Shown here in pieces: positions 9,340 to 18,214 of a stretch of 53,125 nt of DNA. The DNA lies in NCBI GenBank assembly GCA_016936455.1, contig JAFGXV010000040.1, forward strand, positions 1-53,125. The letters run 5' to 3'. The position numbers and the translations under genes were made by a program. The notes beneath the pieces are model-generated. The model was given only the letters and a program-made list of their open reading frames with translations, was not told the origin of the DNA and made no database searches. The DNA is from Desulfuromonadaceae bacterium. Lineage in GTDB: Bacteria > Desulfobacterota > Desulfuromonadia > Desulfuromonadales > Desulfuromonadaceae. Position 1 is the stretch's first letter. Each line of letters begins with the position of its first letter.

Positions 9340-10136
9340 TATTGCCGGAACAGTGGAAAGAGCTTTGGCGGGGGAGCGATCCCTTTGAGCAGGTTTTTGC
9401 TCTGCAGGGGGAGGAGTTCCGCAATATGGACGGGCGGCGCACCCTGCGCTTCGAGCTGCTCGGCCGCAGTTATTTCGTCAAAATGTACCGCGGGCTGGGT
9501 TGGGGACGAATTCTCCGGAGCCTGTTGAGTTTTCGCCGTCCCCCCGTCCTTTCAGCCTACAACGAGTGGCTGGCCATCCAGGTGCTGAGCAAGCTGGGTG
9601 TTGAGACCATGACCATCGTCGGCTATGGCGAAGAGGGGCGCAGTCCGGCCTCCCGGCGTTCCTTTCTGATCACCGAGGATCTGCGTTCCACCGAGAGCCT
9701 GGAGGATTTCTGCCGTAACTGGCCGCAGAATCCGCCGCCTGTCCGCCTGAAACGTGCGCTGATTCGTCGTCTGGCCGAGGTCAGCCGCCTGCTGCACGAC
9801 CATGGCATCAATCACCGGGATTATTATCTGTGCCATTTTCTGCTGGATGTGGCGGCGGGCAGGGAGCAGGTGGATGCCGATCATTTTCACCTCCATCTGA
9901 TCGACTTGCATCGGGTGCAGTTCCGCAAGCGTGTTCCGCGGCGCTGGCGCATCAAGGATTTGGCTTCGCTGTATTTTTCCGCCCTGGAGATCGGCCTGAC
10001 CCGACGGGATTGCTACCGGTTCATGAAGGAATACCAGCAGCAGCCACTGCGAGAGATTGTTGGCGACAGGCTGTGGTCGACGATCGTGGAAAAGGCCAAA
10101 AAGCTTCAGCAGCGGTTCTATCGCAAATATGCGTGA
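9333..10136 (+). CDS. waaP: LPS core heptose I kinase
   Basis: A 267-residue WaaP/RfaP kinase phosphorylating HepI of the inner core. It has [12 protein letters not shown] and SYFVKMYRG (ATP-binding lysine), and the diagnostic catalytic loop [14 protein letters not shown] with intact Asp, nearly identical to the enterobacterial WaaP loop. [10 protein letters not shown] is the metal-binding segment. It starts with GTG 9333 overlapping the waaG stop by 7 nt. It is the only kinase-like gene of the window whose catalytic loop is a textbook WaaP motif. The operon continues 41 nt later with rfbB. Confidence 0.93.
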   Translation: MLILPEQWKELWRGSDPFEQVFALQGEEFRNMDGRRTLRFELLGRSYFVKMYRGLGWGRILRSLLSFRRPPVLSAYNEWLAIQVLSKLGVETMTIVGYGEEGRSPASRRSFLITEDLRSTESLEDFCRNWPQNPPPVRLKRALIRRLAEVSRLLHDHGINHRDYYLCHFLLDVAAGREQVDADHFHLHLIDLHRVQFRKRVPRRWRIKDLASLYFSALEIGLTRRDCYRFMKEYQQQPLREIVGDRLWSTIVEKAKKLQQRFYRKYA

Positions 10137-10177
10137 CGGATCGTCGCGTTACAGCAGCAGCGTCAGGAGAGGAACGT

Positions 10178-11257
10178 ATGAAGATTCTTGTGACCGGAGG
10201 GGCTGGTTTTATCGGCTCGGCGCTGGTTCGCTACCTGATTCAACAGACCACCGATGAGGTTGTCAATGTCGACAAGCTGACTTATGCCGGAAATCTCGAG
10301 TCGCTGGCCACGGTCAGCGCCAGCGAGCGTTATGCGTTCGAGCAGGTCGATATTTGTGATCGGGATGAAATGGAGCGGATCTTCGCTCAATACCAACCGG
10401 ATGCGGTGATGCATCTGGCGGCCGAGAGTCATGTTGACCGTTCCATCGACGGTCCCGCGGCCTTTATCCAGACCAATATCGTCGGCACCTATACCTTGCT
10501 GGAAACGGCACGCAGCTACTGGAACCAGCTGGCGGGCGAGGCGAAGGAGCGTTTCCGCTTTCATCATATCTCCACCGACGAAGTTTACGGCGATCTAGAA
10601 GGGATGGACGATCTCTTTATCGAAGAGACCCCCTATGCTCCCAGTTCCCCTTATTCCGCCAGCAAAGCCAGTTCTGACCATCTGGTGCGCTCCTGGTACC
10701 GCACGTACGGCCTGCCCGTTGTTCTCACCAACTGCTCCAACAACTACGGTCCCTATCATTTTCCGGAAAAGTTGATCCCGCTGATGATTCTTAACGCTCT
10801 CGAAGGGAAACCGTTGCCGGTTTACGGTTCAGGCTGCCAGATCCGCGACTGGCTCTATGTGGATGACCATGTCCGCGCCCTCTACCGGGTGCTGACGACA
10901 GGTCGCAGCGGAGAAACCTATAATATCGGGGGGCATAACGAAAAAAAGAATATCGAAGTCGTGGCGGCGATTTGTGCCCTGCTTGAAGAGCTGGTGCCGC
11001 AGAAGCCGTGCGGCGTTCAGCGCTATGCCGATTTGATCCACCATGTTCAGGATCGACCCGGACATGATTTCCGTTATGCCATCAATGCCGCAAAAATCGA
11101 GCGTGAGCTTGGCTGGACACCGCATGAAAGTTTCGAGAGTGGCCTGCGTAAAACGGTCCAGTGGTATCTGGATAACCAGCTGTGGTGTCAGCATGTTCAG
11201 GATGGCACCTATCAGCGTCAGCGTCTGGGCAATGCTCCTGTGGTCAGGGTCGGGTGA
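10178..11257 (+). CDS. rfbB: dTDP-glucose 4,6-dehydratase, copy 1
   Basis: SDR-family enzyme making dTDP-4-keto-6-deoxyglucose in dTDP-rhamnose synthesis. The frame is open upstream, but ATG 10178 has an AGGAGAGGAA ribosome binding site and gives the canonical [14 protein letters not shown] (359 residues). It has the NAD-binding GGx[17 protein letters not shown], the catalytic TDE in [11 protein letters not shown], and YSASKAS (YxxxK). Highly similar along its whole length to the second copy at 24425-25510, differing at scattered positions. It overlaps rfbD copy 1 and is followed by no rfbA or rfbC here, so this pair depends on the second locus for complete dTDP-rhamnose synthesis. Confidence 0.94.
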   Translation: MKILVTGGAGFIGSALVRYLIQQTTDEVVNVDKLTYAGNLESLATVSASERYAFEQVDICDRDEMERIFAQYQPDAVMHLAAESHVDRSIDGPAAFIQTNIVGTYTLLETARSYWNQLAGEAKERFRFHHISTDEVYGDLEGMDDLFIEETPYAPSSPYSASKASSDHLVRSWYRTYGLPVVLTNCSNNYGPYHFPEKLIPLMILNALEGKPLPVYGSGCQIRDWLYVDDHVRALYRVLTTGRSGETYNIGGHNEKKNIEVVAAICALLEELVPQKPCGVQRYADLIHHVQDRPGHDFRYAINAAKIERELGWTPHESFESGLRKTVQWYLDNQLWCQHVQDGTYQRQRLGNAPVVRVG

Positions 11258-12153
11258 GGATGAAGAAAAGAAAAATAGCCCTGATTGGTGCCCGGGGCAT
11301 GCTGGCGAGCATGGTCCGTGAGCTGGCCCCTGCGGATGTCGAGCTGTGTCTGCTCGATCTGCCGCAGTTTGATTTGACTGATGCACAACGGGTGTCTGCC
11401 ACTCTGGACTCTCTGCGACCTGAGGTGATCATCAACTGTGCCGCCTTTACCCGGGTGGATGCCTGTGAGGAGCAGTCCTCATTGGCTTTTGCGGTGAATG
11501 GAACCGGTCCCGGCTATCTGGCCGAAGCGGCCGGACGGCTACAGGCTTTGCTGGTGCATATTTCAACGGATTTCGTTTTTTCCGGCACCAACTCCTCTCC
11601 CTATGTCGAAACGGACGTCACGGAGCCCCTGAGCGTTTATGGTCAATCCAAGCTGGCGGGAGAGCTGGCCATTCTTCGCAGCGGACTGGAGCGCTATTTC
11701 ATTGTCCGGACCAGCTGGCTGTACGGGCCAAATGGCGGCAATTTTGTTGAAACCATGATTCGTCTTGCCGGTGAACGTGAGGAGCTTGGGGTTGTTGCTG
11801 ATCAGATCGGAACTCCGACCTATTCGGGCGACCTGGCGACAGCTATCTGGCGGTTGATCGATCGTGCCGGGAATCCGCAGGAGAAGAGTCTTTACGGGAT
11901 CTATCACTACAGCAACGCCGGCGCGTGCAGCTGGTACGACTTTGCCTGTGAAGTGATCAGCCGCCTGCGCGTGGCCGGGGTGTCGTTGAAGGTGCAGCAG
12001 ATTCGCCCTCTGACGACCAGTGAGTACCCGACGCCGGCGCAACGGCCAGCGTATTCTGTGTTGAGCAAAGATAAGTTTGTCCGGCGGACGCACTCCGTTG
12101 TCCCGCCTTGGAAGGAGAGCTTGGCTCTCTATCTCGATCAGCGCTCTGTTTAG
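11254..12153 (+). CDS. rfbD: dTDP-4-dehydrorhamnose reductase, copy 1
   Basis: Last enzyme of dTDP-L-rhamnose synthesis. The N-terminus [17 protein letters not shown] is the Rossmann motif. [17 protein letters not shown] (YxxxK) and [17 protein letters not shown] are RfbD signatures. Start choice is GTG 11254 (GTGA overlap with rfbB) or ATG 11260; both remove the implausible upstream extension of the frame. About 297-299 residues, normal. Paralogous to the reductase at 25503-26390. It ends the + strand core operon and is convergent with the O-antigen ligase-like gene starting on the other strand 75 nt later. Confidence 0.92.
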   Translation: MRMKKRKIALIGARGMLASMVRELAPADVELCLLDLPQFDLTDAQRVSATLDSLRPEVIINCAAFTRVDACEEQSSLAFAVNGTGPGYLAEAAGRLQALLVHISTDFVFSGTNSSPYVETDVTEPLSVYGQSKLAGELAILRSGLERYFIVRTSWLYGPNGGNFVETMIRLAGEREELGVVADQIGTPTYSGDLATAIWRLIDRAGNPQEKSLYGIYHYSNAGACSWYDFACEVISRLRVAGVSLKVQQIRPLTTSEYPTPAQRPAYSVLSKDKFVRRTHSVVPPWKESLALYLDQRSV

Positions 12154-12227
12154 CTGCCATGTCTGCTGGTTAGCCGTTATTCGCCGGGCTTTCTGCGCTT
12201 TAGCCGGAGAGGGAAATCGTCCTCAAC

Positions 12228-13415
12228 TCAGGGGAGTGCTTCAGGGGAGAACCGTTGTCCCGGACTGGCGCTCCCTTTGTTTTTGGCGCACAGGGCGTTG
12301 TCCCGTTCTGTTTGGGCGCCAGTTGGGCGGCTGTAGTCAATCAGTGCCAAAAAGGTTGGTATCCAAAAGTAGATCCATAGAGGGCGCAGCGAATCGATTA
12401 AGCCATTGCTGGTCGTAATCAGCGCTCCCCAACCGATGAGTGACAGGATGAACCAGTTCGATCTGGTCCTGATCCCCTGCTTGATATAGTTGACTGAAAA
12501 AACAATAAAAGGGATCAGTCCGAGAAGGCCGTTTTTTATCAGGATGGAAAGATAGGCACTGTGTTCATGGTAAAACTTGCCGAGATAGAGATGCTCTTTT
12601 CTCTCGGCTGTACCGATCAACCATTCAATGCCATCGATGTTTGATAATGCGTTTTGCCAGATGTCTAATCTGTAGCTGGATCCGCGGTTGAGAAATGCTT
12701 CGTGTAAACCGGTTGTTAGCGCGCCTGCTGATAAAAATGCAACTGCTATCAAGCCGATCTTTTTTTCTTTGTTCAGGATGATCCATGTACTCAGAGCGAT
12801 AAATACGCCAACCAGGGCTGATCGTGATTGGAAGACAAGGCAAATAAACAATGCGCCACCCGTCATGATGTAAAACAAAAATTCTTTATGCCCCTTATAC
12901 TTTGGAATCGCCCAAAAGAGCCAAAAACCCACCCAGCCAACAAGAATCATCAAAGAGGCATGAACAGGATTTGCCGCCGCTGCATACAGAGTTATTCTTT
13001 TGAAAGACCCGCTTGCGAGGTATTTTTCTGTCCAATGATAGGCGGCAATAGAAAAAAAGAAGACGACAATAACCGGATAGGAAAATAAGGCTTTATCGAA
13101 TAGGGTTTGTTCCTCGTGGCATGTGTGAAGTCCTACGAGAAGTGCGCATAAATATAGTGCATGTTTAATGTTGTCGACAGGATGATTGCCGGAAATTATT
13201 GTTGATATAACAGATAATAAAAAAAATAATAATAATTCCTTGTTTTCTTTTAATATTGAAAAGCTTTTATATTTTACAAATAAAAATATTGTTGGAGCTA
13301 AAAATGTTATGTAGTAGATATTGTTTCTTGTCTTAGCTTCTTCTATTATAAAAAAAGAAATCGAAATTACGAGCAATGAAATTGGCAGGAGCGCCAAGAT
13401 TGGTTTTTTATCCAT
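12228..13415 (-). CDS. O-antigen ligase family protein (WaaL-like)
   Basis: This 395-residue polytopic inner-membrane protein has about ten or more hydrophobic segments. A large extracytoplasmic loop ends in FYHEHSAYLSILIKNGLLGL, matching the Wzy_C/O-antigen ligase pattern (H followed by an amphipathic YLxxLxxxGLLG). The likely role is joining undecaprenyl-linked O-polysaccharide to lipid A-core in the periplasm, as needed downstream of Wzm/Wzt export (38573-40607). A Wzy polymerase is possible but less expected because an ABC exporter is present. Its 5' half is strikingly AT-rich (13140-13460), unlike the flanking genes, which suggests acquisition. The C-terminal codons return to a GC-rich composition. 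Confidence 0.78.
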   Translation of the reverse strand: MDKKPILALLPISLLVISISFFIIEEAKTRNNIYYITFLAPTIFLFVKYKSFSILKENKELLLFFLLSVISTIISGNHPVDNIKHALYLCALLVGLHTCHEEQTLFDKALFSYPVIVVFFFSIAAYHWTEKYLASGSFKRITLYAAAANPVHASLMILVGWVGFWLFWAIPKYKGHKEFLFYIMTGGALFICLVFQSRSALVGVFIALSTWIILNKEKKIGLIAVAFLSAGALTTGLHEAFLNRGSSYRLDIWQNALSNIDGIEWLIGTAERKEHLYLGKFYHEHSAYLSILIKNGLLGLIPFIVFSVNYIKQGIRTRSNWFILSLIGWGALITTSNGLIDSLRPLWIYFWIPTFLALIDYSRPTGAQTERDNALCAKNKGSASPGQRFSPEALP

Positions 13416-13460
13416 TGCGGTTTCTTCTGTCTTTCATTTAATTTTATTATTTTTCAAAAT

Positions 13461-14264
13461 TTATAACGACGGAAATGAATTTATAAGTGCCTCTTTTCGC
13501 ATTTCAATATGCGGCCTCCTGTAGTTTTCTATTATTTCTTTTATTATTTTACTGTTATTTAAAATTTGTTCTGGTAGGGCAGGCTTCTGATCAAAGATGT
13601 CAAATATTGTGTAATAATCATGGAACTTGTATTGAGAAATTCGTCCTTCAGAGAAAAGAAGCCATTTGTTCGGAACCTTGAATGCATCCGCGACAATCAG
13701 CCCATGCATGCTCGATGATAAAATAAAATCACACGAGGCAATTTCTTCTAAAACCTGTTTGACCGGTGAAAAGACATTGATCAGGTGAATGTTGAGAGGT
13801 GAAGCGAGCAGTTTTGCAACAGCCGGTTCATTCATATCCGCATAATGAGGAATCAGGCCAATCGAATATTTTTTGGAGTACGAAGCCTGTTCAAGAAGCA
13901 ATGGTGCCAGCAGCCCCGGATCGCCAAGTGCGGGTACAGAGGAAGGCGAGGTGATTTGAGCCAGGGTCAGTGCCCCGCGAACCGCATGATAGTGGTGCCG
14001 ACCGGAGAAGGAAATATCCGGCACGCCGGAACCCGTTCCCCAGATATGAAGTTTCCGTGGAACAATGCCCCAGTGTTTGGCTTTCCGTTCGCGTTCCAGA
14101 ACGCTGCCGATGGCGACCAGGTCTGCCTTGTGAATCGGTGCGTATTCAACTTTTCGTCCCGCAAGCCGCTCGACCAATAAAGGAGACAAATAGTCGCCGA
14201 AGTTCTGTTTTTCGGGATTGTCCCGACCTTTTTCGCGGCACCAGTAAAGTTTGATAGGTTTCAT
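13461..14264 (-). CDS. Polysaccharide pyruvyltransferase family protein
   Basis: A 267-residue protein of the CsaB/WcaK type. It has an NFGDYLSPLLVERL opening typical of the family, HADLV-like HKADLVAIGSVL, VRGALTLAQI, ALGDPGLLAPLL and a C-terminal SSSMHGLIVADAFKVP motif, which in the family binds the phosphoenolpyruvate-derived substrate. It is predicted to add a ketal pyruvate to a sugar of the core or O-chain, giving an anionic decoration. The last ~100 bases are AT-rich like the neighbouring ligase, while the rest is GC-rich. It lies 45 nt upstream (in transcription) of the ligase gene. Confidence 0.82.
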   Translation of the reverse strand: MKPIKLYWCREKGRDNPEKQNFGDYLSPLLVERLAGRKVEYAPIHKADLVAIGSVLERERKAKHWGIVPRKLHIWGTGSGVPDISFSGRHHYHAVRGALTLAQITSPSSVPALGDPGLLAPLLLEQASYSKKYSIGLIPHYADMNEPAVAKLLASPLNIHLINVFSPVKQVLEEIASCDFILSSSMHGLIVADAFKVPNKWLLFSEGRISQYKFHDYYTIFDIFDQKPALPEQILNNSKIIKEIIENYRRPHIEMRKEALINSFPSL

Positions 14265-14296
14265 TTTTTGATCTCTGTCAGGGTTGTCGCGTGCCG

Positions 14297-15247
14297 TTAT
14301 GTCAGGGAAAGTTTGTCGCGCCAGGTGGATTTCATGTTTCGTGGACGCAAGGGGAGCTGCAAAATCGCAGCGAGTCTTTCGCCCATGGCGTCATAAGAAA
14401 ATGATTTTCTCGCCAATTGCGCACCCGCGGTGGAAATTTTTTCCATCAGCTCCGAACTGCTAAACAATTGGTTGATTTTCTCTTCCAGCTCATCAACGGT
14501 CTGATATAAAACAACATTTTCCATGTCGACAAAGCCCAAAGCCTGATTCTCCAGCTTGCCCTGGCTGTAAGTGACCAGAACGCAGCCGGCGGCCATGGCT
14601 TCAAAATTTTTAGCCATGTATTCTCCCAAACCGATATCGGCAGAGAGAAAAAGCTGAATCCGGTTGAGGGCTTTTGCGTACTCCTCTGCGGACTGGGTTC
14701 GCAGGATCTGTAATCCATGGTGTTCTTGACAGTATTGGACCATCTTTTTCCGTTCCGAATAAACCGGATGGTCGACCCGCCCAATGAAAGCGAGGGGAAT
14801 GTCACGTTTTTCGCGACCCGCCTGGATGATTCTCGGATTGTATCCCTTGGGCAGGAAGTGGGCGTCAAAATGCTCATTCGTGAGCTTAGTGGCGACTTCT
14901 GCCCCGGAGACAATCAGTTTTGGTCCTCCCAGCCGTCGGTAGTACCGTGAAAATTTCCCCTTGTATTTGCTTGTTGTTAAATAGTTCTGACAGGCATCAT
15001 ATTCAAAGATGACGAGGTTGGGTATTTTTTTCATGGTTCGCCATTGACGCATTTCCTTTTTCGATCGGAGCGTTGTCATGACACGATCATAAGCGCTAAA
15101 GTCAAAGCGGGAAAAAGTCGTCGCCAATCTTCTCTGTTCGTCCGATGTTAAACGAACCAGCTCGACATCCATATGTCGACCAAGAGCCTCAGCCAGAACC
15201 TCAAAGGCATGGACCTCGTAACTTTGGATTAACCAAAGAATTCGCAT
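14297..15247 (-). CDS. Glycosyltransferase-like protein (CgeB/GT1-like)
   Basis: A 316-residue protein with MRILWLIQSYEVHAFEVLAEAL at the N-terminus and a C-terminal donor-domain pattern GLGEYMAKNFEAMAAGCVLVTY (E...E type) followed by NVVLYQTVDELEEKI. This resembles the glycosyl-transferase-1-like domain found in CgeB-type proteins. Likely adds a sugar to the LPS core, judged from its position between the pyruvyltransferase and a GT4 gene. Donor and acceptor are unknown. Some N-terminal residues differ from standard GT4 acceptors, so specificity cannot be guessed. Confidence 0.7.
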   Translation of the reverse strand: MRILWLIQSYEVHAFEVLAEALGRHMDVELVRLTSDEQRRLATTFSRFDFSAYDRVMTTLRSKKEMRQWRTMKKIPNLVIFEYDACQNYLTTSKYKGKFSRYYRRLGGPKLIVSGAEVATKLTNEHFDAHFLPKGYNPRIIQAGREKRDIPLAFIGRVDHPVYSERKKMVQYCQEHHGLQILRTQSAEEYAKALNRIQLFLSADIGLGEYMAKNFEAMAAGCVLVTYSQGKLENQALGFVDMENVVLYQTVDELEEKINQLFSSSELMEKISTAGAQLARKSFSYDAMGERLAAILQLPLRPRNMKSTWRDKLSLT

Positions 15248-15295
15248 TGTTGTTCCAGTCTTGAAATGAGAAGAGTCTCTTTCGCTTCTGCTTGG

Positions 15296-16417
15296 CTAGA
15301 GAATTTCTGCCATCTCGCCTTTGAGAATGTCGCGCCAAAAAACTTTTTTAACCGCATCATCGGAGAACTTTTCCGTCAGTTCCTGTTCAATTTTTTGAGC
15401 GTCTTCCCCTGGCGTTCGGTTCATCGTCACCAGTTCCCTGGCCAGGGCATCGCTGTCGCCCAGGGGGAAAAGGCGCCCGCACTGTTGCACCACTTCCCGT
15501 CCTCCACCGCAATCGGAACAGATGAGAGGCAGCCCGGCGGCCATGGCTTCGAGCAGGACCATGCCGAACGGTTCATGGTCGGAAGTGAGAGCGAACAGGT
15601 CAAAGGCCCTGAAATAGCGGCGGCCCTGCGGAACCTGGCCGAGGAAGCGTACTTTGTCGGTGATTCCCAGTTCGTTGGCCAGTTTTTTGAGCGCCGGCTC
15701 CAGTTTGCCGCTGCCCATGATGGCCAGCAGGCTGTCTGCGGGAAGGTGCGGCAGAGCTTTGGCAAAGCCGCGAATCAGTGTGGCCTGATCCTTGTCCGGG
15801 TGGAGGCGGCCAACGTTGCCGACAATCCAGGTCTGCTGCGGCAGGCCGAGCTGTTGACGGGCTTCTGCACGCGGGCACTGTTCCGCACGGACCGCAGCGA
15901 CATCAATGCGATTATAGAGGGTTTCTATTCGCTGGGCCGGCCAGGAGTTCAGGTGACGGCGTATTTCATCACGGACCGCGTTGGAAACGGCCAGTAGCGT
16001 CAGTCTCTGTTTAAAGCGGTTGATAAACCATTGCCGGGTGCGCCGCTGGTAGACACCAAAGGCGTGGTGGACGCCAATGACGGGAAGCTTGGATGACAGC
16101 AGGGCGATGTAGATCGGCTTGAACCGATGGGCGATGACAAACTGAACATGGCCGTTGCGGGCCACCAGCTCGCGGAATTGCCGGATGGCCCCCAGTTTCA
16201 GACCCCGGATCTGTCGACTGCTGTAGTCGAGGAAGACCACGTCATCGGAGGCTGAGGCCAGACGGACATCCTCATCCGGTGCGCCGGTCAAGTAGACCGT
16301 GCATACCTTGTAGGGTGAATCCTTGAACAGCACTGCATATTGACGCGCACAGTCAAGAAAAGGGCCCGTGTAGCCGTGGCAGAGTTGGAAGATCCAGGGC
16401 GAGGACGTCTGATCCAT
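15296..16417 (-). CDS. Glycosyltransferase family 4 protein (LPS core)
   Basis: A 373-residue GT4 retaining glycosyltransferase. It has IGVHHAFGVYQRRTRQ in the acceptor half, VGRLHPDKDQATLIRGFA in the donor half, and the EX7E motif in DHEPFGMVLLEAMAAGLPLI. It starts four bases after the carbamoyltransferase stop, so the two are probably co-transcribed. The position next to a carbamoyltransferase and LPS kinases resembles wapH in the Pseudomonas core cluster, but orthology is only inferred from context. Confidence 0.84.
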   Translation of the reverse strand: MDQTSSPWIFQLCHGYTGPFLDCARQYAVLFKDSPYKVCTVYLTGAPDEDVRLASASDDVVFLDYSSRQIRGLKLGAIRQFRELVARNGHVQFVIAHRFKPIYIALLSSKLPVIGVHHAFGVYQRRTRQWFINRFKQRLTLLAVSNAVRDEIRRHLNSWPAQRIETLYNRIDVAAVRAEQCPRAEARQQLGLPQQTWIVGNVGRLHPDKDQATLIRGFAKALPHLPADSLLAIMGSGKLEPALKKLANELGITDKVRFLGQVPQGRRYFRAFDLFALTSDHEPFGMVLLEAMAAGLPLICSDCGGGREVVQQCGRLFPLGDSDALARELVTMNRTPGEDAQKIEQELTEKFSDDAVKKVFWRDILKGEMAEIL

Positions 16418-16421
16418 TGGA

Positions 16422-18158
16422 TTATCTGCCCTTCTTGCGGACCAGAATATCCTCCATCACCAGATAGGGCAGATCCGAGCCGTAGAACATATTCAGGGCG
16501 TCGGTCGGTGAGCAGACCATGGGTTCGCCGCGGCGGTTGAGGGAGGTGTTGAGCACCACGCCGTTACCGGTGAGTTTTTCCAACTCCTCAATCAGGGCAT
16601 AATAGCGCGGGTTGGTCTCTTTGTTGACCACCTGGGCGCGCGAGGTGCCGTCTTCGTGGATCACCTCGGGGATCCGCTCGTTCCAGGCCGGATTGACCTT
16701 GAAGGTGAAAGTCATGTACGGCGCCGGGTGGCTGGTCTGCAGCAGGTCCTCGGCGACGGTGTCGAGGACGCTGGGGCAGAACGGACGCCAGCGTTCGCGG
16801 TATTTGATCTGTTCGTTGATGCGGTCGGCGACGCCGGGAACGCTGGGGCAGCCGAGGATGCTGCGGCAGCCGAGGGCACGAGGGCCGAACTCCATGCGGC
16901 CTTGAAACCAGGCCACGGGCTGGCCTTCGGCGAGGATATTGGCCACGGCCTGCGGAATATTGTCGATTTTTTCCCACGTGGGTTTTTGCTCATGGGCTTC
17001 ACAGGCGGCAATGCACTCCTCATTGCTGTATTGCGGGCCGAGGTAGACGTGGTGCAGCGGTTCAACCTCAATGCCGGCCAGGTGGGCGGCGTAGGAGGCC
17101 GCACCCAGGGCCGTGCCGGCGTCGGAAGCCGCCGGCTGGACGAACAGCTGTTTCACGTAAGGCAGATCCATGATGTACTGGTTGAGCTTGACATTGAGGG
17201 CGCTGCCGCCGGAAAAACACAGCTGGCCGGTTTCCTGCAGAATGTCCTTGAGGTAATAATCGATCATCTCCAGTGACAGCTTTTCAAACAGGCGCTGGAT
17301 GCAGGCGGCGTAGTCGATATAGGGTTCGTCGGCGTTGTCGCCTTGACGTTTCGGGCCCAGCCAGTCCACCAGCTTTTTGCTGAAGTAGTAGCCTTTATTC
17401 CCCTCCTTGTAGCGGCGCCAGCCCACGGTGTTGACTAATTCGGTGTTGACGGTCAGCTCGCCGTTCTCGAATTTGGCCAGCCGTGAGAAGTCATACTTGT
17501 CCGGATTGCCGTACGGCGCCATGCCCATGACCTTGAATTCACCATCGAGCATCTCGAAACCGAGGTATTCGGTCATGGCCCCATAGAGGCCGCCCAGAGA
17601 ATCGGGATCGTAAAATTCCTTGATCTTGTGAATCTTGCCATTCTCGCCGTAGCCGAAGAAGGTGGTGGCGTATTCCCCCTTGCCGTCGATACCCAGGATG
17701 GCGGTTTTACCTTTGAAACCACTGAGATGGTAGGCGCTGCTGGCATGGGCCAGATGGTGCTCAACCGGTACAAAAGCGATGGTATTCCAGTTGACGCCCA
17801 ACTGCCTGAGCATGGCGCGCACGTTGGCCACATTGCGCTGATAACGACGGTTGCCGTTGAACAGGGCGGTCAGGGCCCGGTCCGGAGCGTACCAGTAGCG
17901 CTTGGCAAAATGCCAGCGATCCCGACGGTCAAGGCCGATCTCGGCAAAGGGGAAGGCGACAATATCGATATCGCGCGGTTTGAGTCCGGCGTAGTCGAGA
18001 CAAAATTTGGTCGACTCCAGCGGCATGCGGTTCTTGGCATGCTTGTCACGGATAAAGCGCTCTTCTTCGGCGGCAGCAACAAGTTTATCATCAATGTACA
18101 GCGCGGCTGACGGGTCGTGGGTCAGTGCGCCGGACAGGCCGAGAATCACTTTTGGCAT
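16422..18158 (-). CDS. NodU/CmcH-type carbamoyltransferase (LPS core decoration)
   Basis: A 578-residue O-carbamoyltransferase. It opens MPKVILGLSGALTHDPSAALY and AAAEEERF, a NodU/CmcH N-terminus, followed by the VPVEHHLAHASSAY metal/His motif of the TsaD-like domain. The C-terminal YrdC-like half contains FGPRALGCRSIL and RERWRPFCPSVL. Members transfer a carbamoyl group from carbamoyl phosphate to a sugar or antibiotic hydroxyl. In P. aeruginosa the WapO homologue carbamoylates HepII of the core. Position with core glycosyltransferases and LPS kinases supports the same role here (inference). A GGGAG ribosome binding site precedes the start. Confidence 0.88.
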   Translation of the reverse strand: MPKVILGLSGALTHDPSAALYIDDKLVAAAEEERFIRDKHAKNRMPLESTKFCLDYAGLKPRDIDIVAFPFAEIGLDRRDRWHFAKRYWYAPDRALTALFNGNRRYQRNVANVRAMLRQLGVNWNTIAFVPVEHHLAHASSAYHLSGFKGKTAILGIDGKGEYATTFFGYGENGKIHKIKEFYDPDSLGGLYGAMTEYLGFEMLDGEFKVMGMAPYGNPDKYDFSRLAKFENGELTVNTELVNTVGWRRYKEGNKGYYFSKKLVDWLGPKRQGDNADEPYIDYAACIQRLFEKLSLEMIDYYLKDILQETGQLCFSGGSALNVKLNQYIMDLPYVKQLFVQPAASDAGTALGAASYAAHLAGIEVEPLHHVYLGPQYSNEECIAACEAHEQKPTWEKIDNIPQAVANILAEGQPVAWFQGRMEFGPRALGCRSILGCPSVPGVADRINEQIKYRERWRPFCPSVLDTVAEDLLQTSHPAPYMTFTFKVNPAWNERIPEVIHEDGTSRAQVVNKETNPRYYALIEELEKLTGNGVVLNTSLNRRGEPMVCSPTDALNMFYGSDLPYLVMEDILVRKKGR

Positions 18159-18214
18159 ATATCTATACTCCCGTTTTGAATGTCTGAATTTTTAATCTGT
18201 TGTTCGACGGACCG

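Noticed and set aside
9830-10177. Upstream extension of rfbB copy 1
   Set aside because: The frame is open but overlaps waaP, its translation is unlike any SDR N-terminus, and ATG 10178 has a good ribosome binding site.
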